64,000 nucleotides of DNA from Methanomassiliicoccaceae archaeon UBA404 (GCA_002498605.1 DAHY01000026.1:47353-111352), one strand, 5' to 3'. Positions 49,458 through 59,354 are shown, counted from the first letter of the stretch. Made by a program: numbers and translations. Notes: a model not told the origin generated them from the sequence alone.

Positions 49458-50747
49458 ATGAGCTATACTGAATCATTATCTAAACTTCTGGCGTCGGCGG
49501 ACGCCTCTGAGGGCTGCAAACTCTCTGTAAAGACCGGAGGTCGCACGTATACGGGTCTGATGATGCCCCGTCACGATATGAGCGCTCCTGACACATTGGT
49601 ACTGAAACTTGACAGCGGTTTCAACATCGGCGTTCGGATGCGTTCGGATGCTTCAATCGAGGTTTTGGAAAAACCCGTCAAAGCGGTTGAAAAAACAGAA
49701 GTCCCGACCTTCAAAAAAGGATTGAAAAAATTGGTATTGCTCGGCACCGGAGGGACCATCGCATCCCGCATAGATCATCGCACGGGAAGGGTTGAACCCG
49801 TAATGTCCGGTTCCGAAATTTTAAACCTGATACCTGAAATCTCGGATGTGGCGAACATAGAATCCAAATCCCTGTTTTCGGTTTACTCGGATAATATGAG
49901 CCCGGAGCACTGGCAGAAAATAGCCGTTGCAGTGGCGGAAGAAATTAACAGCGGAGCCGACGGAGTGCTGATTTCCCACGGAACCGACACGATGGGATAC
50001 ACTGCGGCAGCGTTGTCCTTTATGCTGTACAACGTTCCCAAACCCGTTGTTCTGGTCGGAGCTCAGCGTTCTTCCGACCGTCCATCCACAGACGCGGCAG
50101 GCAATCTTATTGCAGGTGCCAGATTCTGTGTCGACGGAAACAAAGCCGGAGTGTTTGTTGTCATGCATGAAACAATCGGAGACGATCTGTTTGCGGTACA
50201 TTCAGGAACCAGGGTAAGAAAAATGCATTCTTCCCGCCGTGATGCTTTCAGAAGCATGAACGTCCCTCTTGTCGCGCGCATCGACAGGGACGGGAAAATC
50301 GAACATCTGTCGGAATGCAGACCCGTCTCCGACCGCAAAATCAAAGCCGATACGAAAATGGAAGAAAACTGTCTGCTTCTTTACTGCTTCCCGGGTATGA
50401 AACCCGAATCCTTCGAAGATGCGGTCATGAACAGCAAAGGCGTCGTTCTTGCGGGAACCGGACTCGGTCATGTGAACGAGAGCATGATTCCTCTGATACG
50501 GAAAGCAACCGAGGCCGGCATTCCCGTGGTTATGACGACCCAGTGTCTGGAAGGAACGGTCAACCTCAACGTATACAACGCGGGAAGAGAAATACTCGCC
50601 GCCGGAGCCATTCCCGCCGAGGATATGCTTCCCGAAACCGCACTCGTGAAATTAATGTGGATACTGGGTAATTACCCCGCCGATGCCACCGAATCGATAA
50701 TGAACGTTTCTTTTGCAGGAGAAACAAGTGACAGGAGGGTGTTGTGA
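49458..50747 (+). CDS. gatD: Glu-tRNA(Gln) amidotransferase subunit D
   Basis: 429 residues. After an N-terminal barrel of about 90 residues, the L-asparaginase-like domain carries LLGTGGTIASRIDHRTG and VLISHGTDTMGYTAAALSFML with the catalytic threonines. It releases ammonia from glutamine for GatE. GGGGGGTG precedes the ATG. GatDE is specific to archaea and is needed because they lack most direct Gln-tRNA charging. Confidence 0.97.
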   Translation: MSYTESLSKLLASADASEGCKLSVKTGGRTYTGLMMPRHDMSAPDTLVLKLDSGFNIGVRMRSDASIEVLEKPVKAVEKTEVPTFKKGLKKLVLLGTGGTIASRIDHRTGRVEPVMSGSEILNLIPEISDVANIESKSLFSVYSDNMSPEHWQKIAVAVAEEINSGADGVLISHGTDTMGYTAAALSFMLYNVPKPVVLVGAQRSSDRPSTDAAGNLIAGARFCVDGNKAGVFVVMHETIGDDLFAVHSGTRVRKMHSSRRDAFRSMNVPLVARIDRDGKIEHLSECRPVSDRKIKADTKMEENCLLLYCFPGMKPESFEDAVMNSKGVVLAGTGLGHVNESMIPLIRKATEAGIPVVMTTQCLEGTVNLNVYNAGREILAAGAIPAEDMLPETALVKLMWILGNYPADATESIMNVSFAGETSDRRVL

Positions 50748-52612
50748 TGGAAGACTACGAAATGATGTGCGGTATCGAAATCCATCAGCAGTTGGACACC
50801 AGGAAACTTCATTGTTCCTGCGAAACCACCCTGCATGACGAAGGTCGCGGCAACGTTTTCAGAAAACTAAGACCCACGGTAAGCGAAACCGGGGAGATTG
50901 ACAGGGCCGCGCTGGCTCAGCACAAGAGACAGATGAGTTTCAGATACCAGTCCTGCGATTCCGCGTGTTTGGTCGATTTTGACGAAGAACCGCCTCAGCC
51001 CCTCAACGAAGACGCTTTGGACACCACGCTGACGTTTTCGGCAATGCTCAAAGCGGACATTATCGATGAAATACACACTATGCGCAAAATCGTCATAGAC
51101 GGATCCAACTCCGGAGGATTCCAGAGAACCTCTCTCGTGTCCACCGGCGGAGAAGTGGATGTCAACGGAAGGAAAATATCCATTCTGTCGGTCTGTCTCG
51201 AAGAGGATGCGGCCAGAAAAATAGAAACCAAAGGCAACGAAGTGACTTACAGATTGGACAGACTGGGTTTCCCTCTGATTGAGGTTGCGACCGGTCCCGA
51301 TATGAGAACCCCCGAAGAGGTTATGGAAGTCGCTATGAGAATCGGGTCCCTGTTGCGCGCAACCAAGATGGTAAAACGGGGAATAGGAACCATACGGGAG
51401 GATCTGAATATATCCATCCCCGGAGGTGCCAGGATTGAAATCAAAGGAGTTCAGGAACTCAGATTGCTGCCCGATTTCGTACGCAACGAAATAAACAGAC
51501 AGAAAATGCTTCTGAGAATCAAAGGTATTCTCGAAGAGCGCAACGTTACCCCGGTATCAACGGAGCCGCTGGACGTTACCGAAGTGTTCAAAGACTGTCC
51601 GTCAAAAATAATTTCCGGGGCGCTCAAAAGCAAAGGAGCCATCATGGCAATCAAACTTCCCGGATTCGCAGGACTGCTGAACGGGGATTCGGGAAAATTG
51701 AGATTGGGTTCGGAAATGGCCCAATATGCGATGACCCACGGCGTAAAAGGGATTTTCCATTCCGATGAACTGCCCAATTACGGCATAGGACAGGAATACG
51801 TGGATGCTCTGAAAAATTATCTGGGTATGAACGGAGAATTCGATGCCTTCGCAATATGCGCGGCACCCAAAAAGACCGCAATATCGGCAATTACCGCCGC
51901 GGCGGAACGCGCCAACGCGGCACTCAAAGGCGTTCCGGAAGAAACCAGAGATCCTCTGCCGGACGGAATATCGAGATATTCCAGACCTTTGCCGGGAGCC
52001 GCCAGAATGTATCCGGAAACCGATGTGCCGCCTACGATAATCACCGATGAAAAATTGGCCGAAATCATGGAGTACATGCCGGAATTCCCCGAAGAAATCG
52101 AAAAGAGACTGATTGCGGAATATAAAATCAACGAACAGCAGGCTCATCAGCTGATCAGAGAGAACAACAACGAGTTGTTCGAAAAGCTGGCGGCCGAATA
52201 CGGGGACCTTTCTCAGATTGTGGCGGCAACCCTGACGAACACTTACAATGAATTGGATCGGGAAGGCGTTCCGGTGTCCGATATAACCGACGATGCAATG
52301 CTGGCTATATTCGGAATGCTGCATGAAAACAAATTCGCCAAAGAAGCTTTGCCGGAAATAATGCGGGAAGTCGCAAAAGGCACCGAACCTTCGAAGGTTC
52401 CGTCCAAGCTGGGTCTTGAATCCATGGACAGTTCCGAAGCCGCAGGCATAATCGCGTCGATAGTCAAAGAACGGGAAGAATTCGTCCGCGACAAGGGAAT
52501 GGCGGCCATAGGACCGCTTATGGGCCCCGTGATGGGGGCGCTGAGAGGCAAAGTCGACGGCAAAGAAGCCAACAGACTTCTGACAGAGGAGATATCAAAA
52601 CTCATCGGCTGA
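50747..52612 (+). CDS. gatE: Glu-tRNA(Gln) amidotransferase subunit E
   Basis: 621 residues from the ATG at 50747, which overlaps the gatD stop (TGATG) and has AGGAGG 9 bases upstream. The N-terminal GatB-like core includes CGIEIHQQLDTRKLHC and GFPLIEVATGPDMRTPEEVMEVA. An AspRS-like insertion and a C-terminal YqeY-like tail (FVRDKGMAAIGPLMGPVMGALRGKVDG) follow. It converts Glu-tRNA(Gln) to Gln-tRNA(Gln). It overlaps the convergent methyltransferase by 18 bases. Confidence 0.97.
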   Translation: MEDYEMMCGIEIHQQLDTRKLHCSCETTLHDEGRGNVFRKLRPTVSETGEIDRAALAQHKRQMSFRYQSCDSACLVDFDEEPPQPLNEDALDTTLTFSAMLKADIIDEIHTMRKIVIDGSNSGGFQRTSLVSTGGEVDVNGRKISILSVCLEEDAARKIETKGNEVTYRLDRLGFPLIEVATGPDMRTPEEVMEVAMRIGSLLRATKMVKRGIGTIREDLNISIPGGARIEIKGVQELRLLPDFVRNEINRQKMLLRIKGILEERNVTPVSTEPLDVTEVFKDCPSKIISGALKSKGAIMAIKLPGFAGLLNGDSGKLRLGSEMAQYAMTHGVKGIFHSDELPNYGIGQEYVDALKNYLGMNGEFDAFAICAAPKKTAISAITAAAERANAALKGVPEETRDPLPDGISRYSRPLPGAARMYPETDVPPTIITDEKLAEIMEYMPEFPEEIEKRLIAEYKINEQQAHQLIRENNNELFEKLAAEYGDLSQIVAATLTNTYNELDREGVPVSDITDDAMLAIFGMLHENKFAKEALPEIMREVAKGTEPSKVPSKLGLESMDSSEAAGIIASIVKEREEFVRDKGMAAIGPLMGPVMGALRGKVDGKEANRLLTEEISKLIG

Positions 52613-53170
52613 TATCTGCAACACCCTCAATTTTTCGAAGAACAGCGGCAGCTCTCCCAAAATTGTGACTTTGTACGGTTTGAGAACGTCATTCAGCCTC
52701 TCTTCGTCCATCAGGGAAGATACAACCACAACGGCTCTCCATCCGTTGTTACCGTGAACCGTCATCCCGTCCAACATCTCCGGTAACGGTCCCAATCCGT
52801 CTTTTCCCCCGGACCATGCTTCGGCCAGAGGGATATCGTCATCTACGGGAAGATAGGGAAGATTGAATACAACAGTGTCGAATTTACCGTTCACGGAACC
52901 GAATAAGTCGGTCAGCAGAACAACAATATCCAGATTATTTTTTTCAGCGTTTTTTTCAGTCAGTTTCACTGCCGAAGGATTTATGTCCCCGGCGGTGACA
53001 ACGGCCCCGGATCGGGCGCAATGCAACGAAACAATACCGGATCCGCAACCCAATTCCAGAACGGTTTCGCCGGGAACGACGTCGAGACTTCTTATCAGTA
53101 ACAGACTGTCCTCGGAGGGCGGATAAACATCCTCCGCCTCATCGATAAGAATATCTGGGTCATATTCCAT
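52595..53170 (-). CDS. HemK2/PrmC-type protein methyltransferase
   Basis: 191 residues from the ATG at 53170; a TTG at 53206 would add 12 residues but lies over the minus-strand TATA-like GATATACTATAT. The start EDVYPPSEDSLLLI, SAM motif VLELGCGSGIVS and the NLPY motif (VFNLPYLP, for NPPY) match archaeal HemK2/Mtq2, which methylates the GGQ glutamine of release factor aRF1 with Trm112. Confidence 0.88.
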   Translation of the reverse strand: MEYDPDILIDEAEDVYPPSEDSLLLIRSLDVVPGETVLELGCGSGIVSLHCARSGAVVTAGDINPSAVKLTEKNAEKNNLDIVVLLTDLFGSVNGKFDTVVFNLPYLPVDDDIPLAEAWSGGKDGLGPLPEMLDGMTVHGNNGWRAVVVVSSLMDEERLNDVLKPYKVTILGELPLFFEKLRVLQISADEF

Positions 53171-53244
53171 GCAAAGCCGATATAGTATATCCCGATAATA
53201 AATCAAACGGAAAGCGTATATCTTCCCGAGACAGATACGCAGTC

Positions 53245-53823
53245 ATGACGGTGCTCGATGTTATGGCCATAGGTATTCTCGAAAGAGACCCGAACGGAAA
53301 GGTCACAAAAGCGGATTCCACCTGCACCCTTGTAAGAACCTCCGAAAAAACAATCCTGGTCGATACCAGCACCGAATATCTTTGGCCGATGATTGAAATA
53401 TCGTTTGAACAGATAGGGCTTCGATTGAAAGACGTGGATACCGTGGTTCTTACCCATATGCACAGAGACCATACCGAAAATCTCAATAAATTCACCGATG
53501 CGAAAATCTATGTTCACGAAGGCGAAAAATCAAACATCCCCGGGGCAATCTCCGTGACCGGCGACGAATACAGGTTGGATCCGGACGTATTGCTGGTTCA
53601 TACCCCAGGACACACGAAAGGTTCAATGAGCGTTTTTGTCGACGCGGATCTGAAGTATGCAATCGCCGGAGACGCAATACCCACAAAGAACAATTTACTG
53701 AAAATGACGCCGCCCGCCTCCAATTACGACGAAGAATTGGCTTTAGAAAGTATTAAGAAGATAAAGGGATACGCGGACATAGTAATACCGGGACACGGGT
53801 CCCCGTTTCCGACCCGTATCTGA
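53245..53823 (+). CDS. Metallo-beta-lactamase fold hydrolase
   Basis: 192 residues. The metal motif is VVLTHMHRDHTEN (H-x-H-x-D-H), then HTPGHTKGSMSVFV, IAGDAIPT and VIPGHGSPF. This is a glyoxalase II-like small MBL protein; the substrate is unknown. It is 4 bases from the zinc-finger gene downstream. Confidence 0.88.
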   Translation: MTVLDVMAIGILERDPNGKVTKADSTCTLVRTSEKTILVDTSTEYLWPMIEISFEQIGLRLKDVDTVVLTHMHRDHTENLNKFTDAKIYVHEGEKSNIPGAISVTGDEYRLDPDVLLVHTPGHTKGSMSVFVDADLKYAIAGDAIPTKNNLLKMTPPASNYDEELALESIKKIKGYADIVIPGHGSPFPTRI

Positions 53824-53827
53824 AACC

Positions 53828-54460
53828 ATGACAATTAATGAAGAACTTCCGGATGTAATAGTCTTCGAATGCGAAGAATGCGACGATTTCACAGACCATG
53901 AGATACTGAAAGGAAGATTCGGAAAGGCATCGGTTACCGGCACCTTCAGGTGCAATGAATGCGGAACCGTATCTACGACCACAATCCGTCTCCCCGAAGA
54001 AATCACAATCAAAGTGCTTTACAGCGACGGCGATGAAACTTCGGTAACCGAGACGGTGCTGATGAGCAATGAAATCGTTGAAAGAGACGATGATTTCTTC
54101 CTTGACAGCGGGGAACGGGTACGCGTAACTCACATAGACACTTTATCCGGCAAATCCGCCCGTAAAGCCCTGGCAACCGATATAAAATCAATCTGGGTCA
54201 AACAGTTCGGAGTCATAAACGTCAAGTTTTCAATCAATGACAATCACAGGACTCTGTCCGCACACGTGGAAGCCGAGCCGGAAGACATATTCGCCGTCGG
54301 AATGATTGTGCCCTTCGAAGATTTCGACTGTCACGTTCACGCCATCAAAACCAGAAAGAGGCTGTTGCGTCACGGTTCCGCCGAAGCAGGCGAGATAACC
54401 CGTATATACGGTAAAATACGCAAGAAAGAATATTCCGTTATGGAGTTTGATGACGAATAA
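53828..54460 (+). CDS. HVO_0476 family zinc-finger protein
   Basis: 210 residues. C-x2-C pairs at the N-terminus (FECEECDD and FRCNECGT) build a zinc ribbon. The remainder (VRVTHIDTLSGKSARKALATDIKSIWVKQFGVINVKFSI, KTRKRLLRHGSAEAGEITRIYGKI) matches the archaeal HVO_0476/COG1326 family of unknown function, probably RNA- or translation-linked. It converges on the HAD phosphatase with one base between stops. Confidence 0.87.
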   Translation: MTINEELPDVIVFECEECDDFTDHEILKGRFGKASVTGTFRCNECGTVSTTTIRLPEEITIKVLYSDGDETSVTETVLMSNEIVERDDDFFLDSGERVRVTHIDTLSGKSARKALATDIKSIWVKQFGVINVKFSINDNHRTLSAHVEAEPEDIFAVGMIVPFEDFDCHVHAIKTRKRLLRHGSAEAGEITRIYGKIRKKEYSVMEFDDE

Positions 54461-54461
54461 G

Positions 54462-55106
54462 TCATTCAAAGATTATATCCAACACATCCGCAAGGTTATC
54501 CGATTCGACCGTAACGTCCGCGGCTTCGATTACCTTTTCGTCTATGGGGTTGAACGCAATGGATAAAGCGCTGTTGTCAAACATGGGCACGTCCGTGAAT
54601 GAATTTCCGACGGATACGGTGCGTTGTTTCTCAATTCCGTATTTGATTTGAAACTCTCTCACGTTAACGCCTTTGTCTTTGAGGTCCACATGCATGATTC
54701 CCTCGCCGGTCAGTATGCCCCGATCGCAGACTTCGAGAGAATCGGCAACAAAATCATCGAAACCGAACTCGTCCGCAATCATTCTGGCGGCGGAATCAAT
54801 CCCGCCGCTGACTATCACATTCCTCAATCCTTCCGATTTCAGGGCGGCAACCGTTTCCTGAATCCCTTCGATCAAAGGCATGGATCTGAATTGTTTTGCA
54901 ACATCGTCCGCAGTGATTCCGGGATGTTTTTCCAACCACATTCTGATGTCTCTGCGCATGAATTCCTTTTCGTCGATCAAACCCGTACAGAAGAGTTCGT
55001 AAGAATCCGCGTTGTCGACTCCGTAGTAATCGTGTATCCATCCCCATGAACTGTTGACTCTGGTCAGCGTTCCGTCCATGTCGAAACAGACAAGTTCGTA
55101 TTTCAC
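54462..55106 (-). CDS. HAD-family phosphatase, phosphoserine phosphatase-like
   Basis: 214 residues from GTG 55106; the frame continues upstream, but the HAD motif begins here (VKYELVCFDMDGTLT) and a TATA-like TTTTAATC lies about 27 bases upstream. Other motifs are NVIVSGGIDSAARM, KDKGVNVREFQIKYG and SVGNSFTDVPMFDNS. The layout and length match SerB-type phosphatases. SerB identity is likely but not certain. Confidence 0.8.
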   Translation of the reverse strand: MKYELVCFDMDGTLTRVNSSWGWIHDYYGVDNADSYELFCTGLIDEKEFMRRDIRMWLEKHPGITADDVAKQFRSMPLIEGIQETVAALKSEGLRNVIVSGGIDSAARMIADEFGFDDFVADSLEVCDRGILTGEGIMHVDLKDKGVNVREFQIKYGIEKQRTVSVGNSFTDVPMFDNSALSIAFNPIDEKVIEAADVTVESDNLADVLDIIFE

Positions 55107-55199
55107 GTCCTTTTGATGCAGAGTCACGATTAAAACGGTATCCCCGAAACCGCCCTCAAAAAAACCAATATTTTTAATACCTACATACATGGAGATGCG

Positions 55200-55913
55200 A
55201 TGCTTCTGATAATAGGCACCGGGCATGTGTTCAAGATCGAAGAGCCCATACGCTTTATAATCAAGAATTTTTGGCCGGATGCCGTGCTGGTAGAGCTGGA
55301 TGAAAAAAGATACCAGGCGATGGACGGTACCTACGAACATCCGAAGGATGCAAAACCCATCAAAATCCCACGGATGGTAAAGAGAATCGGAAGAAATCAG
55401 GACAGGACCTCCGCTCAGTTCGGCGCACAGACAGGTTTCGAATTGCTTGAAGCCTGCAAAACCGGAGAAGCCTCCGGCGCCGAAGTGATTCTTATGGACG
55501 GCGATGCCGTGGAGTTCCTTGTTAGAATGTGGAACGAAATGTCTTTCGTTGAAAAATTACGTTGGAAATTCTCCGGACTGAAAAACAGTTTCACTTCAAA
55601 GAAGAGCACGGAAAAGTCTCATGAAAACTTTGCCGAACAGGAAAAGGAGCACATAGAGTTTCTGAGACGCAGATATCCCACCATGATGAGAATCCTTCAT
55701 GACGAAAGAAACGAAAACATGGCAAAGGAAATCATCAAAGCATCCGAAAAACATGAAAGGATGGTTGCCGTCGTCGGCGATGCTCACGTTTTGGGATTAA
55801 TCGAACTGCTTCCCGAAGACATGGACATACGGACCATACGTCTTGCGGAAATCAGAGACGAGGAAAGAATTTCAAAGATAATGGCGGATATATGGTATGA
55901 CAGGTTTGAGTAA
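55200..55913 (+). CDS. TraB-domain protein, short form
   Basis: 237 residues. It shows the TraB/TIKI features: LLIIGTGHVFK at the start, DAVLVELDEKRYQAM, and VAVVGDAHVLGLIELL near the end. Many euryarchaeal TraB proteins are about 390 residues with C-terminal membrane helices; this one lacks them and should be soluble. TTTTTAAT (55171-55178) is 26 bases upstream, and GGAGATG precedes the ATG. One base separates it from thyX. Confidence 0.85.
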   Translation: MLLIIGTGHVFKIEEPIRFIIKNFWPDAVLVELDEKRYQAMDGTYEHPKDAKPIKIPRMVKRIGRNQDRTSAQFGAQTGFELLEACKTGEASGAEVILMDGDAVEFLVRMWNEMSFVEKLRWKFSGLKNSFTSKKSTEKSHENFAEQEKEHIEFLRRRYPTMMRILHDERNENMAKEIIKASEKHERMVAVVGDAHVLGLIELLPEDMDIRTIRLAEIRDEERISKIMADIWYDRFE

Positions 55914-55914
55914 A

Positions 55915-56577
55915 ATGAAAGTTGTGTTGTTGTCTTACACAAGAGACGCCGATGAAATATGCGCCGCGGCCGGCAGATCGTGTTATTCCGAAAAACCCGC
56001 GGACGAGATAATAGGAACGGGGAATCCGGAAAAAACCCTGAACTCGATTGTAGGCATGGGTCACTATTCCGTCATAGAACATGCGGTGTTCACATTCTCG
56101 GTTTCCGGGGTATCCCGATCGTTGACGCATCAGTTGGTAAGACACAGAGTCGCTTCGTTTTCACAACAGTCCCAGAGATACGTTTCTTTGAACAAACCCG
56201 ATTACGTAACACCTCACACAATCGCCGACGATCCCGAAATATCCGAGATTTATAAAAAAGCCATGGAAGACATTTGGGACGTTTATTCGAAACTCAGCGA
56301 AAAAGTTCCGGTGGAAGACGCAAGGTACATATTGCCCAACGGCTGCACCACAAACATAACCATAACGATGAATGCCAGGGAGCTTCTTCATTTTTTTGCT
56401 CTCAGGTGCTGTGAAAGAGCCCAGTGGGAAATCCGGGAGATGGCCGAAGAAATGCTGCGTCTGTGCAAAGAAGTTTCTCCGACGATTTTCAGGGACGCCG
56501 GTCCGCCCTGCGTTACGGGGCCGTGTCCCGAGGGCGAAAAGTCCTGCGGACATCCCAAAAGAGTTAAAAAGCATTAA
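55915..56577 (+). CDS. thyX: Flavin-dependent thymidylate synthase
   Basis: 220 residues from the ATG at 55915. The ThyX motif RHRVASFSQQSQRY (R-H-R-x3-S-x2-Q-x-S-x-R) is complete, and LPNGCTTNITITMNARELLHFF and RAQWEIREMA follow. It makes dTMP from dUMP with FAD and methylene-folate or a methanopterin analogue. The C-terminus is cysteine-rich (GPPCVTGPCPEGEKSCGHP), an addition seen in some archaeal ThyX and possibly metal-binding. Confidence 0.95.
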   Translation: MKVVLLSYTRDADEICAAAGRSCYSEKPADEIIGTGNPEKTLNSIVGMGHYSVIEHAVFTFSVSGVSRSLTHQLVRHRVASFSQQSQRYVSLNKPDYVTPHTIADDPEISEIYKKAMEDIWDVYSKLSEKVPVEDARYILPNGCTTNITITMNARELLHFFALRCCERAQWEIREMAEEMLRLCKEVSPTIFRDAGPPCVTGPCPEGEKSCGHPKRVKKH

Positions 56578-56616
56578 ATAGAGAATCCACTTAATCGGTT
56601 TCACTCGGTGAAGATA

Positions 56617-56808
56617 ATGGGAAGAATCAGACCCACATATATCAAGAGAGTGTCTATCGAACTCTTGGAAAAGTATCCTCAGGTCTTTAGTACTGACTTT
56701 GAGAACAACAAAGAGATGGTCAGCGCTCTTACGGACGTAACCTCAATCACAATGAGGAACAGAATCGCAGGATACATTGTACGTTACATGTCTCATCCTG
56801 AGATATAA
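56617..56808 (+). CDS. rps17e: Ribosomal protein S17e
   Basis: 63 residues from the ATG at 56617, preceded by GGTGAA. MGRIRPTYIKRVSIELLEKYPQ and the ending SITMRNRIAGYIVRY are the archaeal S17e signature. It has its own TATA-like element (near 56570) within the thyX end. Confidence 0.96.
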   Translation: MGRIRPTYIKRVSIELLEKYPQVFSTDFENNKEMVSALTDVTSITMRNRIAGYIVRYMSHPEI

Positions 56809-56840
56809 ACAATTTAGTCGCAAGACTTTCCGCACTTTTT

Positions 56841-56914
56841 GCTCGCGTAGGGTAGCCTGGATATCCTGAGAGATTGCGGATCTCTTGACCCGGATTCGAA
56901 TTCCGGCGCGAGCG
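56841..56914 (+). tRNA. tRNA-Arg (GCG)
   Basis: GCTCGCG pairs with CGCGAGC. The anticodon stem AGAGA/TCTCT encloses TTGCGGA, anticodon GCG. The T arm CCGGA-TTCGAAT-TCCGG is perfect. No CCA is encoded. ATATAAAC at the end of rps17e lies about 35 bases upstream. TTTTT follows the gene at 56916-56920. Confidence 0.93.
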
Positions 56915-56923
56915 CTTTTTAAG

Positions 56924-58864
56924 TCACTCTTCAGGTTCTTCCTCGTCTTCGGACCAGACTTTCCTGATAACTTCGGAATCTCCCGGAGGCAGTATTCTGG
57001 AAATTTCTTCTTCGGGAACATCGAAAGCCTTAGCGATTTCGTTGGGGGTCTGTTTGTTTTTACCCCTTCCGGGACGGATTATGAAATATTTTTCCGACAT
57101 GTTTTCAATCAGATCCACGGGGCCACACATGACTTTGCGTTCATCCTCGTATTCTATCTCCCCTACGCCCAATTCGGTTTCTATGTGATATTCGTAGTTC
57201 CTTTTTCCACGTATGATAAACGCTCCCCTGGGTACGAATTCACCCGGATTGGGGGTTTTGCTGACCTGGTCGGGATACACCCAAAAAGCGCTTCCGTTTG
57301 ACATTGCGGATACCCAGGCCTTGGAATGACAGAATGCGAACACACAGGCGTGTCTCAATTCTTCCGGAGTGGCTTTGTTCCCGTCCTTGACAATTACCGA
57401 CGGGGCTCCGTGTATATCGGCGTGAACGTAAATGTCGCTGTCTTTCATGTGCTTCTTTACCACGTTATCGTTGGTGTGGGCGTTTTTACCCCCGACAACG
57501 AGTTTTCCGTCTTTGGTTATGAACCATTTGTAACGTTCGAACCAGAACTGTTTGGTGGGCTGAGCACGCGTAAGTTCCAAATTTTTCCTCTTTTCGAAAC
57601 CCTTTTCCAGTTTTTCCAGTTCCTGACGGCTGATTGCAAGAGCTTCACCCGCCCTTCTTCCTTTTTCACCGATATCTTTACCCTTCTGATAAATGATGGA
57701 AGCGTTTGTGTCCAGGCCTTTGGTGTAATCCAGAGTCGTGGTGTAACCGCCTATTTCCGCGGTAACGCTGTTTTTGGAAGGATCCACGGATTTGACATAA
57801 GGGATTTTCAGGGCTCCTTCCGTAAGTTTTTCCCAGGTGAGTTTTTCGGACTGTTCCTTCAGAACTTTAAGCAGAGTCTCTGTTTTTGAATAATCGGCAT
57901 ACAGCGCATCGGCCTGAAGACGGAAGCTTTCGGCGTCGTCGGTATAATCATCAACGGTTTCCTGCTGTCTGTCAATCCTGCGTTGGAGTTTTGTTATGGC
58001 CGGATCCATGTATTCTTTGACGGCATCCTGCTCTTCTTCTTTCATCATCGCGTCTATGGCGAGAGAAATCGATTCGTAACTTTCAGCCTCGGCGTCCTTC
58101 AGAGACACCAGTCGGACCGGGGCCAAATCGATTATTTTTCCGTCCTTTCTGTATAATGCGGGTTCGGGAGATGTTTCTGCCGTTGAAACCAGTTCTCTTA
58201 TCTTTTCAAACATGGTTTCCAATTCTTTTTCCGAAACCGACAGAGCGGGGATATTCTTCTCTACATTCGCTCTGACGCAGACCTCTTCCGCATACTGCCC
58301 TCCCAGATTCACGGAGGTTGCCAGGGTTCTGACGGTATCGGACTGGGACGAACGGAAAAGTGAAACAAATTCGTCGTAAGGGGAAGATCCCGGGTCGAAC
58401 CTGGGTTTCGGAATTTCATAATCCTCTCCCGGTCTTGTTGCACGGTCTCTGTATGTTTTATGAATCAGACAGTTAACGATTTTCCCTTCGGAAATCAACA
58501 ATACGTTTCCACCTCCGAATATTTCGAAGACCATCTGATAATCCACCCCGGATTTCTGCAGTTCCATTATCACGACTCTGTCGAAACCCGCCTGGTAAAC
58601 CTTGCCGATTCTGGCGTTGTCCAAACGTTTTCTGAGGAACGAAGCGAAGGAGGTGGGCATGACCGGCGTATCAGGCTTTTTCGGCGGAATATACAGCCAT
58701 TTCTTGTCTTTGAAAAACAATTCTTTCTTGCCGCCCGGCACGGTTATTCGGAAAAGCACGTTCCCTGCGCCCCAATGGAATATTTTGTCCATATGAGCAT
58801 CTTCCAAATCCGCCATTTCGGAAACGACGGACCGTACATCGAGGGAACTCATTTCTTTCTTCAT
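56924..58864 (-). CDS. rqcH: RqcH/NFACT ribosome quality control protein
   Basis: 646 residues. The NFACT-N domain spans roughly 1-210 (MDKIFHWGAGNVLFRI, GKVYQAGFDRVVIMEL, GGGNVLLI). A long charged helical middle includes RRIDRQQETVDDYTDDAE. The NFACT-R domain contains FERYKWFITKDGKLVVGGKNAHTNDNVV and HADIHGAPSVIVK. It binds split 60S-like subunits with stalled peptidyl-tRNA and recruits alanyl-tRNA. The acidic tail (WSEDEEEPEE) ends 4 bases before tRNA-Arg's T-run. ATG at residue 5 is an alternative start. Confidence 0.95.
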   Translation of the reverse strand: MKKEMSSLDVRSVVSEMADLEDAHMDKIFHWGAGNVLFRITVPGGKKELFFKDKKWLYIPPKKPDTPVMPTSFASFLRKRLDNARIGKVYQAGFDRVVIMELQKSGVDYQMVFEIFGGGNVLLISEGKIVNCLIHKTYRDRATRPGEDYEIPKPRFDPGSSPYDEFVSLFRSSQSDTVRTLATSVNLGGQYAEEVCVRANVEKNIPALSVSEKELETMFEKIRELVSTAETSPEPALYRKDGKIIDLAPVRLVSLKDAEAESYESISLAIDAMMKEEEQDAVKEYMDPAITKLQRRIDRQQETVDDYTDDAESFRLQADALYADYSKTETLLKVLKEQSEKLTWEKLTEGALKIPYVKSVDPSKNSVTAEIGGYTTTLDYTKGLDTNASIIYQKGKDIGEKGRRAGEALAISRQELEKLEKGFEKRKNLELTRAQPTKQFWFERYKWFITKDGKLVVGGKNAHTNDNVVKKHMKDSDIYVHADIHGAPSVIVKDGNKATPEELRHACVFAFCHSKAWVSAMSNGSAFWVYPDQVSKTPNPGEFVPRGAFIIRGKRNYEYHIETELGVGEIEYEDERKVMCGPVDLIENMSEKYFIIRPGRGKNKQTPNEIAKAFDVPEEEISRILPPGDSEVIRKVWSEDEEEPEE

Positions 58865-58977
58865 ATGGAATACGGATTATGCACGTATGATTTAGTTTAG
58901 TCGGTTCATATGAATAAACGGCACATGTTTTGCATACCAGAAACCTTTATCAATAACAACCGAATAGCACCTCGCAG

Positions 58978-59052
58978 GCCGCTGTGGCTAAGTGGTATAG
59001 CGGCGCATTGGTAATGCGCAGGTCGAGGGTTCAATTCCCTCCAGCGGCTCCA
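58978..59052 (+). tRNA. tRNA-Thr (GGU)
   Basis: GCCGCTG pairs with CAGCGGC. The anticodon stem GCGCA/TGCGC encloses TTGGTAA, anticodon GGU. CCA is encoded after discriminator U, as in the other tRNA-Thr at 2768. A TATA-like CCTTTATC lies about 31 bases upstream. Confidence 0.95.
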
Positions 59053-59208
59053 TAATTTTAGTCTGGATTATTTGCGGTTGTTATTCTTAAATTATCGGCA
59101 TATGTTTCGATAACGCTGTTATTGCCGTGCTTTTTAAGTTTTAAAAATAAACTGAATGTTTACAGTTTTTTAACATAGTACTAAAAATATACAAACGGAT
59201 ACATTTCA

Positions 59209-59223
59209 TACATACAGTATGTA
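59209..59223. promoter_or_regulatory. Perfect 15-base inverted repeat in the AT-rich gap before the permease
   Basis: TACATAC and GTATGTA flank a single A. It sits about 130-145 bases before the permease start in a strongly AT-rich 300-base gap (59053-59354) without other recognisable features. It could be a regulator binding site. Confidence 0.4.
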
Positions 59224-59354
59224 ATTGATTGAAATATGCGTTGAAAATATCGATTTTGTAAGTTTTGGTATAAAATTCAAAATCTTTAAAAAAATACGTC
59301 AATCGATACGATTCAGTTACCGATCGGGGGGATAAGGTTATCAGTTACGAAGAT

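Noticed and set aside
56841..56914. An intron in tRNA-Arg (GCG)
   Set aside because: The gene folds fully with a 7-base anticodon loop and no inserted sequence.
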